From: Prevotella sp902465605
Lineage (GTDB): Bacteria > Bacteroidota > Bacteroidia > Bacteroidales > Bacteroidaceae
Direction: 5' to 3'
Length of the DNA stretch: 64,000 nt
Assembly: GCA_902465605.1 (NCBI GenBank)
Contig: CABQNT010000012.1
Coordinates: 38,088 to 102,087, forward strand
Shown here piece after piece: positions 27,528 through 34,925 of the stretch (position 1 is its first letter; each line of letters opens with the position of its first letter). Made by a program: the position numbers and the translations under genes. The notes beneath the pieces are model-generated. The model saw only the letters and a list, made by a program, of their open reading frames with translations. It searched no databases and was not told the origin of the DNA.

Positions 27528-27557
27528 TATATTTGCGATAGTTCGAAACATTCGAAC
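27528..27557 (+). promoter_or_regulatory. Promoter and adjacent perfect dyad of the YtxH operon
   Basis: The -7 box TATATTTG (27528-27535) is followed at once by GTTCGAA ACA TTCGAAC (27541-27557), a perfect 7-bp dyad at the expected transcript start. The dyad could be an operator or a 5' hairpin. Confidence 0.5.
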
Positions 27558-27611
27558 ACTTATAACGTGATAAAGAACTGATTTAGTAACAACTTTAAAA
27601 ACAATTAAACA

Positions 27612-27830
27612 ATGAGAACAGTAGGTTATATCGGCGCATTCTTAGGTGGCGCCATCGCAGGTGCAGTGGTTGGGTTATTGATAGCTCCACAAGAGGGCAA
27701 GAGAACACGCAACAAAATTTCTGACACCGTTGATGATTTCTGCAAGAAACACGACATCAAGCTGTCAAAAAAAGATGTTGATGACTTGGTTGACGACATC
27801 AAAGAGGCTGCAACAGACATCGTAGAGTAA
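27612..27830 (+). CDS. YtxH-domain small membrane protein
   Basis: A 72-residue protein: a glycine-rich membrane helix (GYIGAFLGGAIAGAVVGLLIAP) of the YtxH type, then QEGKRTRNKI and an acidic-basic amphipathic tail. YtxH proteins are small stress-associated envelope proteins with no known reaction. It is first in an operon with a YqjE-like protein starting 10 bp later. Confidence 0.88.
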   Translation: MRTVGYIGAFLGGAIAGAVVGLLIAPQEGKRTRNKISDTVDDFCKKHDIKLSKKDVDDLVDDIKEAATDIVE

Positions 27831-27840
27831 ACATTAGCAC

Positions 27841-28191
27841 ATGTTTTCAAACGATCAGAACGTTGAGACCATCGGCCGTTTGGTCGATATATGCAAACAT
27901 TACATCGGGCTTCAGACAGAATATGTGAAGCTCGATGTAATTGAGAAGGTGGTACGTCTTATCACGGTCATCACCTTGGCCACAGCGCTTTCCATCATCA
28001 TGATACTGGCACTCATCTACGTGTCGTTCGCAGCAGCATACGCGCTCGAACCTCATGTGGGGCTGCCCATAGGCTTCCTGATTGTGGCCGGAGGCTATTT
28101 ATTCATCTTTTTGTTGTTCTTCCTCTTCCGCAAACAGTGGATAGAGCGACCACTTGTCAGGTTTCTGGCAAGCCTATTAATGGAGAAGTGA
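27841..28191 (+). CDS. YqjE/phage-holin-superfamily membrane protein
   Basis: A 116-residue protein with an amphipathic N-terminus (IGRLVDICKHYIGLQTEYVKLDVIEK) split by family convention from two strong membrane helices (about 40-65 and 75-97). This matches the YqjE / Actinobacterial holin III superfamily, typically found beside YtxH or YqjD genes. No holin activity is implied by the name. It is in the middle of the operon; the next gene starts 1 bp after its stop. Confidence 0.8.
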   Translation: MFSNDQNVETIGRLVDICKHYIGLQTEYVKLDVIEKVVRLITVITLATALSIIMILALIYVSFAAAYALEPHVGLPIGFLIVAGGYLFIFLLFFLFRKQWIERPLVRFLASLLMEK

Positions 28192-28192
28192 C

Positions 28193-28459
28193 ATGACAAA
28201 CAATACAGATAATAACGCTCTCGCACAATATAAGTCGCTCGATGAAATCAGGATACGCAAAGACCAGATTTTGAAAAGCATCAGGAAGGATGACGAAAGC
28301 ATGCGCCGTCTTTGGAACAGCATGTTCGACAAGCCGGCCACACTGACATCAAAGCTGCCCTCGAAGCGTATATCAGGATTGATGAACACTGGGACTGGCA
28401 TCTTCGACGGTGTGCTGTTGGCCTGGAAATTGTATAGAAAATTTAAGAAAAGAAGCTAA
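28193..28459 (+). CDS. Small basic protein, YqjK-like position
   Basis: An 88-residue protein with a charged helical N-terminus (IRIRKDQILKSIRKDDESMRR), a weakly hydrophobic centre (GLMNTGTGIFDGVLLAW) and a basic end (KLYRKFKKRS). It sits where YqjK lies in comparable envelope operons, but I see no clear family signature. Cotranscribed with the two genes before it and followed by a strong terminator. Confidence 0.72.
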   Translation: MTNNTDNNALAQYKSLDEIRIRKDQILKSIRKDDESMRRLWNSMFDKPATLTSKLPSKRISGLMNTGTGIFDGVLLAWKLYRKFKKRS

Positions 28460-28480
28460 GTTTTCTTCAGAAACTAAACG

Positions 28481-28511
28481 ATGACAACCTATTGACGGTT
28501 GTCATTTTTTT
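28481..28511 (+). terminator. Terminator of the YtxH operon
   Basis: ATGACAACC and GGTTGTCAT form a perfect 9-bp stem followed by seven T. Confidence 0.88.
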
Positions 28512-28762
28512 CACACCCTACTACCATTACTATCCAAAAGCATCGACAGACTCTTTATCAATCGTAAGTATGGACCTCAACAACAAGTTTCCATTCATAA
28601 ACTGAGTTGACGACTACATTCCCCATTTTTGTTGTTGATTGTTAGCTTACCAGATGAACCTCTCCTGAAAAGAAACAAGGGAAAACGCACCTCTGACAAT
28701 GTTAATTCCGATTGAACACTTGACTGCGAGTTGCGATTTTGTTGTGTTTATTCAACGATTTT

Positions 28763-29136
28763 CGCCCATAAAACGGCGTCTGTAAACTTTCAAACTAGAA
28801 AAAAAACGATAGGCATGGAGGATGCAAAACAGAGATTTTGGAGCCCAAAAAATCAAATTTTATCACAAAAGTATTGACTTTACACGCTTAGAAGCATCAC
28901 TTTGGCTACCAATCAACATGCTTTTGTTGTGCAAAAGCATGCATATTGCACCCTAAAAGCATTGCTTTTGGAATAAAAAGACTTGTTAAGTTGATACTAA
29001 ACAGCATCACAAATTTGTAAATACCTCTGTATGAATGATATATAAAAATCGCTCATTTTGGGCGTATTTGCGACAAGACGGATGGTTGTTTGCAAATTCG
29101 CCAAGCATAGAAAGGTTGGTTGTCAAGAAAATTCAT
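28763..29136 (+). repeat. Dispersed intergenic repeat, copy 3
   Basis: One of the best-preserved copies, in the 860-bp gap between the YtxH operon terminator and the small-RNA locus. Block order: CGCCCATAAAACGGC, AACTAGAAAAAAAACGATAG, GGATGCAAAA, TCACTTTGGCTACC, ACATGCTTTTG / CAAAAGCATGCATATTGC, ACCCTAAAAGCATTGCTTTT, TATAAAAATCGCTCATTTTG, then GGCGTATTTGC (29061-29071) and GCAAATTCGCC (29092-29102), ending GGTTGTCAAGAAAATTCA. The rest of the gap (29137-29315) holds nothing I recognise. Confidence 0.8.
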
Positions 29137-29315
29137 CTGCATTTATCTTCGAAATCTTGTTCATAACGACACAACGAGTGATAAAGTTGAGCTTTCAAAC
29201 CGATGTGGCTTCTGTATTGGTTTCGGGGTGGTAGGCACTGACAGTTGCTGCTGGAAAGCTGTTTTCATGCTGCCTACGAGCGAGGTATGTGTCGTCATTT
29301 TACTGATTTAAGGGC

Positions 29316-29380
29316 AAAAAAAAAGAGTACCGCCGTACTCTCAATCTTATTAACCTTAAATCTAATACTATGAAAAACAC
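29316..29380 (-). ncRNA. Candidate small RNA with its own promoter and terminator
   Basis: On the minus strand the -7 box TATCTTTG (29392-29385) is followed by about 65 bp ending in the stem GAGAGTAC / GTACTC with a GGCG loop and a run of nine T (29324-29316). The body contains ATAGTATTAGATTTAAGGTT, a stretch I believe recurs in Bacteroidales intergenic regions. Nothing in it codes for protein on this strand. The unit stands alone between the repeat and the MBL gene stop at 29529. Its layout is like small RNAs described in Bacteroidales by comparative genomics, but I cannot assign a named family. Confidence 0.6.
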
Positions 29381-29384
29381 ATTG

Positions 29385-29392
29385 CAAAGATA
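29385..29392 (-). promoter_or_regulatory. -7 box of the candidate small RNA
   Basis: TATCTTTG followed by CA on the minus strand, with TTGCAG about 22 bp upstream as a possible -33 element. Confidence 0.55.
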
Positions 29393-29528
29393 CAAAATGA
29401 TATCGTATCTGCAAGATTTGGCCATGATTTTGGAGTTTTTATAACTATTTTTAATCGAGCTAAAGGTATTTTTGACAAGAAGATACAATTTGCCCATAAA
29501 TTGTTGACGAATGTAAACGACCAGCCGT

Positions 29529-30290
29529 TTACACATCAATTTGCAATCCGTCATAAGCTAATTGCATGCCAGCGGGCAGCCGTTTGTTCACTTCTTCATG
29601 AAAACCCACGTCGTGGTTCATGTGTACAAAGTAGGTTCGGTGGGCTCCAATGTGCTTGGCAAACGCCACGGCTTCATCTACCGTCATGTGCGAATGGTGT
29701 TGCGGCTGATACCTCAGTGCGTTCACAACGAGCGTGTCGATGCCTTCAAGATAGGCATATTCGGCCTCATCGATGGTCTTCATGTCCGTGATATAGGCCA
29801 GGTTACCAAACCGATAGCCCAAGATGGGCAGCTTGTCATGCATCACCTGGAAAGGCAACACCTCGACATCCCCGACGATTAGGGGCTGATGTGGGACCAC
29901 AGGGGTTAAGTCGAGCTGTGGTACACCGGGATAAAGTTTCTCCGTAAAACAATAAGGCATGGTCTGATGCAGCTGATCTACCGTTTGTTGGTCAGCAAAA
30001 ACATGTACGGAACCGAACACGCAGAAAGGACGCAAATCGTCGATGCCAGCCACATGGTCATAATGAATATGCGTGAGCAACACACCATCTAATGGAGTAA
30101 AGGCGAAGGGCATGAGCTGTTGACGGATATCGGGACCACAGTCTATAAGTATCCTCGTCGTTTGCGTTTCCAGCAAAGCGGCCGTTCGCAAACGCTTGTC
30201 ATGTGGGTCAGTGCTCTCACATACCGCACAATGACATCCCAAAGAAGGGACGCCACCCGACGTGCCGGTACCCAAGAATGTTAATCTCAT
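29529..30290 (-). CDS. Metallo-beta-lactamase-fold hydrolase (PhnP-like)
   Basis: A 253-residue cytosolic MBL-fold phosphodiesterase-type protein. It begins MRLTFLGTGTSGGVPSLGC, has a Cys cluster at 19, 21 and 24 (structural zinc in PhnP-like enzymes), the metal site HIHYDH at 74-79, ITDMK near 175 and the final VHMNHDVG His. The family includes cyclic-phosphodiesterases and related hydrolases; the substrate is unknown. The ATG at 30290 overlaps the murB stop (ATGA), so it is translationally coupled to murB and longer frames are rejected. Confidence 0.9.
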   Translation of the reverse strand: MRLTFLGTGTSGGVPSLGCHCAVCESTDPHDKRLRTAALLETQTTRILIDCGPDIRQQLMPFAFTPLDGVLLTHIHYDHVAGIDDLRPFCVFGSVHVFADQQTVDQLHQTMPYCFTEKLYPGVPQLDLTPVVPHQPLIVGDVEVLPFQVMHDKLPILGYRFGNLAYITDMKTIDEAEYAYLEGIDTLVVNALRYQPQHHSHMTVDEAVAFAKHIGAHRTYFVHMNHDVGFHEEVNKRLPAGMQLAYDGLQIDV

Positions 30291-31300
30291 AAGATGTTTA
30301 CCTCCGGTTTGATGATGATGCCGAAGCATTGGAAGACATCATGCCGTATGGCCTCACACAATTTTACAATATCGCTTCCGGTGGCTCCTCCACGATTCAC
30401 CAGCACAAGCGCTTGCTTGTCGTGCACGCCGGCGGGCCCCATGGAACGGCCTTTCCACCCACATTGGTCAATCAACCAGCCGGCTGGAATCTTCTCATGT
30501 TCATCATCTATGGTATAATGGGGCATCTGAGGATATTGCATGGCCAAGCGTTCATACACCTTTCGGCCAACAATGGGGTTCATAAAGAAGCTGCCCGCAT
30601 TGCCTTGCACCTGTGGATCGGGCAGTTTGGCCTGCCGAATGCCGATGATGGTTTGGCGCAATTGCTGTGGCGTGGGGCGTTCTATTCCCTGTCGCTGCAA
30701 GGCTGCTCGAATGTTACCATAATCTAAATGGGGACTATAGGTACAGTCGAAACGGAACTCAACATGGGTGATGACAAACCTATTTTTCCACTCTTCCTTG
30801 AATTTACTGTATCGGTAGGCATATTGACAATCAGCGCGAGCGAAGGTTACCTCATGTCCCGTGGCGATTTCTACAGCCGTTACGGAGTGGATGAAGTGGT
30901 TGACCTCGCTGCCGTAAGCACCGATGTTCTGCACGGCCGCAGCGCCTACCGTGCCTGGAATCAATGAGAGGTTTTCCAGACCGTAAGCCCCTTGCTCGAC
31001 ACAGGCGGCAACCAAATCGTCCCACACCACGCCACTGCCGCTCTTGATAACGGCCTCATGGTTGTTAATCGCAATGTCAATCGAACGGATGTTCGAACAC
31101 AAAACGGTGCCATCAAAATCTTTTGTCAACAACAGGTTGCTGCCTTTTCCCAATGGCATGATGGGATAATCGGCCTCGGTGAGCCTCGATAGAGCCTCGA
31201 GGAGTTCGGCTTTCGTATCAAATTCTATGAAGCGACGGCACGAAACATCGATGCCAAACGTGTTGTGATGCAGTAAACTATGGTTGCATATATCTCTCAT
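30287..31300 (-). CDS. murB: UDP-N-acetylenolpyruvoylglucosamine reductase
   Basis: FAD/NADPH enzyme that makes UDP-N-acetylmuramate for peptidoglycan. FAD-binding motif LGKGSNLLLT, then SLIPGTVGAAAVQNIGAYGSE (split as the SLIPGTVGAA and VQNIGAYG signatures), YRYSKFK with a conserved Tyr, GNAGSFFMNP with the catalytic Ser, and a C-terminal Glu in IIKPEV. Length 337 and the Tyr-containing insert indicate the type I (E. coli-like) form. The last 4 bp overlap the MBL gene. Confidence 0.97.
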   Translation of the reverse strand: MRDICNHSLLHHNTFGIDVSCRRFIEFDTKAELLEALSRLTEADYPIMPLGKGSNLLLTKDFDGTVLCSNIRSIDIAINNHEAVIKSGSGVVWDDLVAACVEQGAYGLENLSLIPGTVGAAAVQNIGAYGSEVNHFIHSVTAVEIATGHEVTFARADCQYAYRYSKFKEEWKNRFVITHVEFRFDCTYSPHLDYGNIRAALQRQGIERPTPQQLRQTIIGIRQAKLPDPQVQGNAGSFFMNPIVGRKVYERLAMQYPQMPHYTIDDEHEKIPAGWLIDQCGWKGRSMGPAGVHDKQALVLVNRGGATGSDIVKLCEAIRHDVFQCFGIIIKPEVNIL

Positions 31301-31310
31301 CCCTACTCTA

Positions 31311-32168
31311 TCAGCTATTAAATTTCATCAATTTCCATTCAGACTTTTGCCGACGGAACACCATGATATTCTCCAAATCGGTAGCAATGCCACGCACAAC
31401 AAATATTTTTTGATTACCTCGCTTATGCTTCTGACCATAAACTATATTGTAGATAGTTCCTTTGGGGATGATGGGTGGCTTGAACGCCGACCACTGTTCG
31501 GGAACGATGGAACCCGTGATGGTACCGAAATCGTCATCGGGATCGGGCGCTGTAAACTCAACAGTTTCGTTCATACTACGCACCTGAAAAGCACTGTCGA
31601 CCGCAAATCGTTGGTAAAACTGTAAAAAAGAGCCGTTGACACTCTCGTTTATTGGCTGGTAAACTATCGAGATTAGCATAAACTCACCATTGATTCGGTT
31701 GAAGATATACTGCTTGACGGTTTTGTTCTTGAACAATATCTTTTCAACTGTCACATGGTTTACCGACGTGTCTTTCATCACTTCCATCTGTTTGAGGTTG
31801 TCAAAAATGAGCGTGAAATAGCCTTGTTTCATGAAAAAGTAGTCCATTTTCCACTGCTCTTTCTTGATTTCGTCTGTCTTTTCACCATGCTTCATCACAG
31901 GAAGTGGAAACTTCACACGCTTGAGCTGCAGCTTTCTGTTTGCGGCAAAATTAAAGATAAAGTCGTCAAACAGCTCGTCGGCTGACTTCGACATGGGCGA
32001 TTCAGCAATCATGTTTGACAGCGTATCCTCGTCAACACTATCCTCTTCAATGGAATCAACCGCCAAGGTATCAACGGCTTGAGGCTTTTTATCAACACAT
32101 CCCGTTGTGGAAAACAGGACTGATATCAGCATCATCAATGCCAAAACAAAGAAAGTAAATTTTCTCAT
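31311..32168 (-). CDS. Lipoprotein of the DUF4348/NTF2-like kind
   Basis: A 285-residue lipoprotein (signal ending FSTTGCVDKK). After an acidic linker (VDSIEEDSVDEDTL) comes one domain of about 200 residues with alternating strands (YGQKHKRGNQKIFVVRGIATDLENIMVFRR) and one helix bundle near SADELFDDFIFNFAANRKLQ. I think it belongs to the DUF4348-like lipoproteins of Bacteroidales, which have an NTF2-like fold, but I cannot prove this from sequence alone. It ends 10 bp before murB and is probably cotranscribed with murB and the MBL gene. Its -7 box is TAATTTTG at 32279-32272. Confidence 0.72.
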   Translation of the reverse strand: MRKFTFFVLALMMLISVLFSTTGCVDKKPQAVDTLAVDSIEEDSVDEDTLSNMIAESPMSKSADELFDDFIFNFAANRKLQLKRVKFPLPVMKHGEKTDEIKKEQWKMDYFFMKQGYFTLIFDNLKQMEVMKDTSVNHVTVEKILFKNKTVKQYIFNRINGEFMLISIVYQPINESVNGSFLQFYQRFAVDSAFQVRSMNETVEFTAPDPDDDFGTITGSIVPEQWSAFKPPIIPKGTIYNIVYGQKHKRGNQKIFVVRGIATDLENIMVFRRQKSEWKLMKFNS

Positions 32169-32253
32169 ACGAACGCTTTTACTTATAAAATCCTCTCACT
32201 TTTTCTAACGTACCCCTTCTATTTTCAATGAATACACAACTATTCTGAGCGAA

Positions 32254-32280
32254 GGTGCAGCCTATTTTATGCAAAATTAC
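32254..32280 (-). promoter_or_regulatory. Promoter piece shared with coaW (27 bp identical)
   Basis: The 27 bases here are identical to 44442-44468. On the minus strand the segment carries the -7 box TAATTTTG (32279-32272) and then GCATAAAATAGGCTGCACC. It drives the lipoprotein-murB-MBL group and is a fragment of the 66-bp cassette found upstream of coaW and the hexosaminidase gene. Confidence 0.6.
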
Positions 32281-32323
32281 GACTTAATTTCGATATAAGT
32301 CTTCTTTTTAACTTAAAAAATAG

Positions 32324-32331
32324 TACCTTTG
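32324..32331 (+). promoter_or_regulatory. -7 box of pheS
   Basis: TACCTTTG followed by CAG, 22 bp before the pheS ATG. Confidence 0.6.
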
Positions 32332-32353
32332 CAGTAGGAAATTATTATAAAGT

Positions 32354-33391
32354 ATGATACTTGATAAAATAGATGAGCTTCTGAAAGAAGTAAGCAACCT
32401 TTCAGCTAAAAACGCTGAAGAAGTTGAACGGTTGCGCCTGAAATACCTCAGTAAGAAAGGTGAAATCAATGCTTTGATGGCCGATTTCCGCAACGTGGCC
32501 GCTGGTGAGAAGAAAACAGTAGGCATGAAAATCAATGAATTGAAGCAGATGGCGTTGGACAAAATCAATGCCTTGAAAGAGCAAGTTGAGACTTCCGCCG
32601 ACGCTTCTGATGACATTGACTTGACTCGTACGCCCTATCCTATCCGCTTGGGGACACGACATCCACTGACCATCGTGAAGAATCAAATCTGCGATATCTT
32701 CCAACGAATGGGCTTTGTGTTGGCCGATGGCCCAGAGATTGATGACGACTTGCACGTTTTTACCAAGCTCAATTTTGCGTCAGATCATCCTGCCCGCGAC
32801 ATGCAAGACACGTTCTTCGTGAGCAAACATCCCAATGATGTGACCAAAAACATACTGCTACGTTCCCATACGTCAGGTGACCAATCGCACTATATGGAGA
32901 CCCATCAACCTCCAATCCGCATCATCTGCCCGGGAAGAGTGTACCGCAACGAGGCCATCTCGGCCCGCGCACACTGCTTCTTCCATCAAGTAGAGGGTCT
33001 ATATATTGATAAGAACGTGTCGTTTACCGACCTCAAGCAGGTCTTGTTGACCTTTGCACGTGAGATGTTCGGCCCAGATACCGACATCAGACTGCGCCCC
33101 AGCTACTTCCCTTTCACCGAGCCAAGTGCCGAGATGGACATCTCTTGTTTCATTTGTGGTGGCGATGGTTGCGCCTTCTGCAAGCATACTGGCTGGGTAG
33201 AGATACTCGGTTGCGGCATGGTTGACCCCAACGTGCTGGAAGCTTGCGGCATTGATAGTAAGGTATATAGTGGCTATGCCTTCGGAATGGGCGTGGAACG
33301 CATCACCAATTTGAAGTATCGTGTGAGCGACTTGCGCATGTTCTCGGAGAATGACCTGCGGTTCTTGAAGGAATTCGAGGCCGCCTATTAA
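32354..33391 (+). CDS. pheS: Phenylalanyl-tRNA synthetase alpha subunit
   Basis: Catalytic subunit of the (alpha beta)2 PheRS. The N-terminal coiled coil (LLKEVSNLSAKNAEEVERLR) is followed by the class II core: HPLTIVKNQICDIFQRMGF, RDMQDTFFV, LLRSHTSGDQ, GRVYRNEAISARAHCFFHQVEG, and motif 3 AFGMGVERITNLKY. Length 345 is standard. An unusual but family-typical CFICGGDGCAFCKHTGW Cys cluster is present, as in many Bacteroidota PheS. pheT is not adjacent; a terminator follows, so the beta subunit is encoded elsewhere. Confidence 0.97.
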   Translation: MILDKIDELLKEVSNLSAKNAEEVERLRLKYLSKKGEINALMADFRNVAAGEKKTVGMKINELKQMALDKINALKEQVETSADASDDIDLTRTPYPIRLGTRHPLTIVKNQICDIFQRMGFVLADGPEIDDDLHVFTKLNFASDHPARDMQDTFFVSKHPNDVTKNILLRSHTSGDQSHYMETHQPPIRIICPGRVYRNEAISARAHCFFHQVEGLYIDKNVSFTDLKQVLLTFAREMFGPDTDIRLRPSYFPFTEPSAEMDISCFICGGDGCAFCKHTGWVEILGCGMVDPNVLEACGIDSKVYSGYAFGMGVERITNLKYRVSDLRMFSENDLRFLKEFEAAY

Positions 33392-33452
33392 TGACAAAAG
33401 ACACAGACAGCAAGCTGATATCACCTGCCTGTGCCATCAAATAACTACAATA

Positions 33453-33479
33453 AGACAATCCGCATGGATTGTCTTTTTT
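33453..33479 (+). terminator. Terminator of pheS
   Basis: AGACAATCC and GGATTGTCT pair perfectly around GCAT and are followed by a T run. Confidence 0.9.
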
Positions 33480-33537
33480 GTGTTTGTGCACGATACTTTA
33501 CAGGCGAAAGCATGATACCAAGTCGCTCAGGCCACAC

Positions 33538-34686
33538 CTATTGTTCTATTTTCTCATAGTATCTCAACGAGTCTAAGGCTGTTGCTTCGGGATGTAACAT
33601 GATGATAAGATCCCTTAATAATAAGTCGGGACGGAAAGGAGTCTCCTCAAAATAAGGTTTAACACTGCCATTACACTGATAAATCTGGCCCGTCTTGAAA
33701 GCTTTCAATCCATCATAACCATGATATTCGGCCAACAAATCCTTTTTCGTCATGAGCCTTTCGCCGTTGAATTTGAATGCCCAGACGTCACTATCTCCAG
33801 CCTTTTCCAGCACTTCCTCAAACGATAACGGCAGGCTACCGCTATGCTTGTCGTTTGAAAAGGCGTATGTTCCGTTGGCATCGGCTATCATTTGCCCCAT
33901 CGTACTCATCCCTCCGGGGCAGTACCACACACTACCTGTCTTGCGTTCCGTCAAGATTGAACGTCCAGTGTGCCACGCTTGAGCCGTCGCCTTCAACCCT
34001 TGATAAAGACTGTCCACAACATTAAACAGCGAATCGGCACGCTTTTCCTGACCGAACAACATGCCATAAAATTTCATCCACTCGGCTCTGCCCAACGGAG
34101 AAGTTTCCATATAATCGGCCATCTCAATGATGGGCGTTCCCAATTGCGCCAACTTTCCATAACCACCGCTGTTCTCAAAAGGTGACAAGAACAACGCCTG
34201 CGGCTTCAATTCAATGATTTTTTCTAACTGGGGTGCCATGCCTTCACCACAATCCACAATCTTTCCCAATCGTACCCGTTCATGAATAGAGGGTATCAGG
34301 ATGTATTTCAAGTCGGCAACGCCAACAATTTGATTCAAACAACCTAAATATTCAAGCAGTTTGCAGTGAGCTGTCGTGAAGACAACGCTACGCGTCAAAG
34401 GCGTATAAACCAGCGTTCCTTCAGGCAAATGATCCACCCGAGCCGAATCTTTCCTATCGATCAGCACGTAAGTATGCAACGTTTTCCCCTCACGCCACGG
34501 GTCAACGAGTGTGACAACCGTAAACAGTTGATGCTTCACCACCTTAATATGTTGGGCATACTTGAATGCCACCGGCTCCCCATCGCTCGAACTTTTCGAC
34601 CCACTGCCATGCCGGCAACCCGCCAACAAGATGACCGTGAAGAGGACAAAAGCTCCAAACCAACGCAAAATAAATTTATTCTTCAT
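33538..34686 (-). CDS. BtuF/FecB-type substrate-binding lipoprotein
   Basis: A 382-residue lipoprotein (signal ending VILLAGC) with the periplasmic binding fold of class III ABC transporters: VVFTTAHCKLLEYLGCLNQIVGVAD in the first lobe (read as VVFTTAHCKLL then GCLNQIVGVAD), IIELKPQALFLSPFENSGGYGKLAQLG and a second lobe starting near SVWYCPGGMSTMGQ. Ligands of this fold are iron complexes, heme or cobalamin. No FecCD permease or ATPase is adjacent, unlike many such loci, so the transporter must be elsewhere. The ATG at 34686 is chosen because it gives a textbook lipoprotein signal. Confidence 0.85.
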   Translation of the reverse strand: MKNKFILRWFGAFVLFTVILLAGCRHGSGSKSSSDGEPVAFKYAQHIKVVKHQLFTVVTLVDPWREGKTLHTYVLIDRKDSARVDHLPEGTLVYTPLTRSVVFTTAHCKLLEYLGCLNQIVGVADLKYILIPSIHERVRLGKIVDCGEGMAPQLEKIIELKPQALFLSPFENSGGYGKLAQLGTPIIEMADYMETSPLGRAEWMKFYGMLFGQEKRADSLFNVVDSLYQGLKATAQAWHTGRSILTERKTGSVWYCPGGMSTMGQMIADANGTYAFSNDKHSGSLPLSFEEVLEKAGDSDVWAFKFNGERLMTKKDLLAEYHGYDGLKAFKTGQIYQCNGSVKPYFEETPFRPDLLLRDLIIMLHPEATALDSLRYYEKIEQ

Positions 34687-34883
34687 GCCTTTTTGTTCTA
34701 TACATGATGCAACATGCCATGCCAAAACACGATACAAAAATACAAAATTATGGAACAAAAGCTACAATGATGTGCCACGATTTTTCAATCTTTCCACCAC
34801 TTTGTGCGCCCGTCATACAAGAAGGTAAAAAGATGTTTTTCACTATTTTTGTGTTATAATTTTATTTGTAACAAAAAAAATCA

Positions 34884-34891
34884 TAACTTTG
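34884..34891 (+). promoter_or_regulatory. -7 box of the DASS transporter gene
   Basis: TAACTTTG followed by CCC, about 35 bp before the ATG at 34926. Confidence 0.6.
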
Positions 34892-34925
34892 CCCAATCTA
34901 AATATAACTAAACACTCAATTAACC

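Noticed and set aside
29371..29445. Short plus-strand frame beginning MKNTLQRYKM after a leader-like sequence
   Set aside because: It is antisense to the candidate small RNA, contains that RNA's promoter box in reverse, and has no downstream gene on the plus strand for a leader peptide to control.
33392..33537. Missing pheT as evidence of a disrupted operon
   Set aside because: pheS and pheT are commonly unlinked in Bacteroidota and a clean terminator follows pheS.
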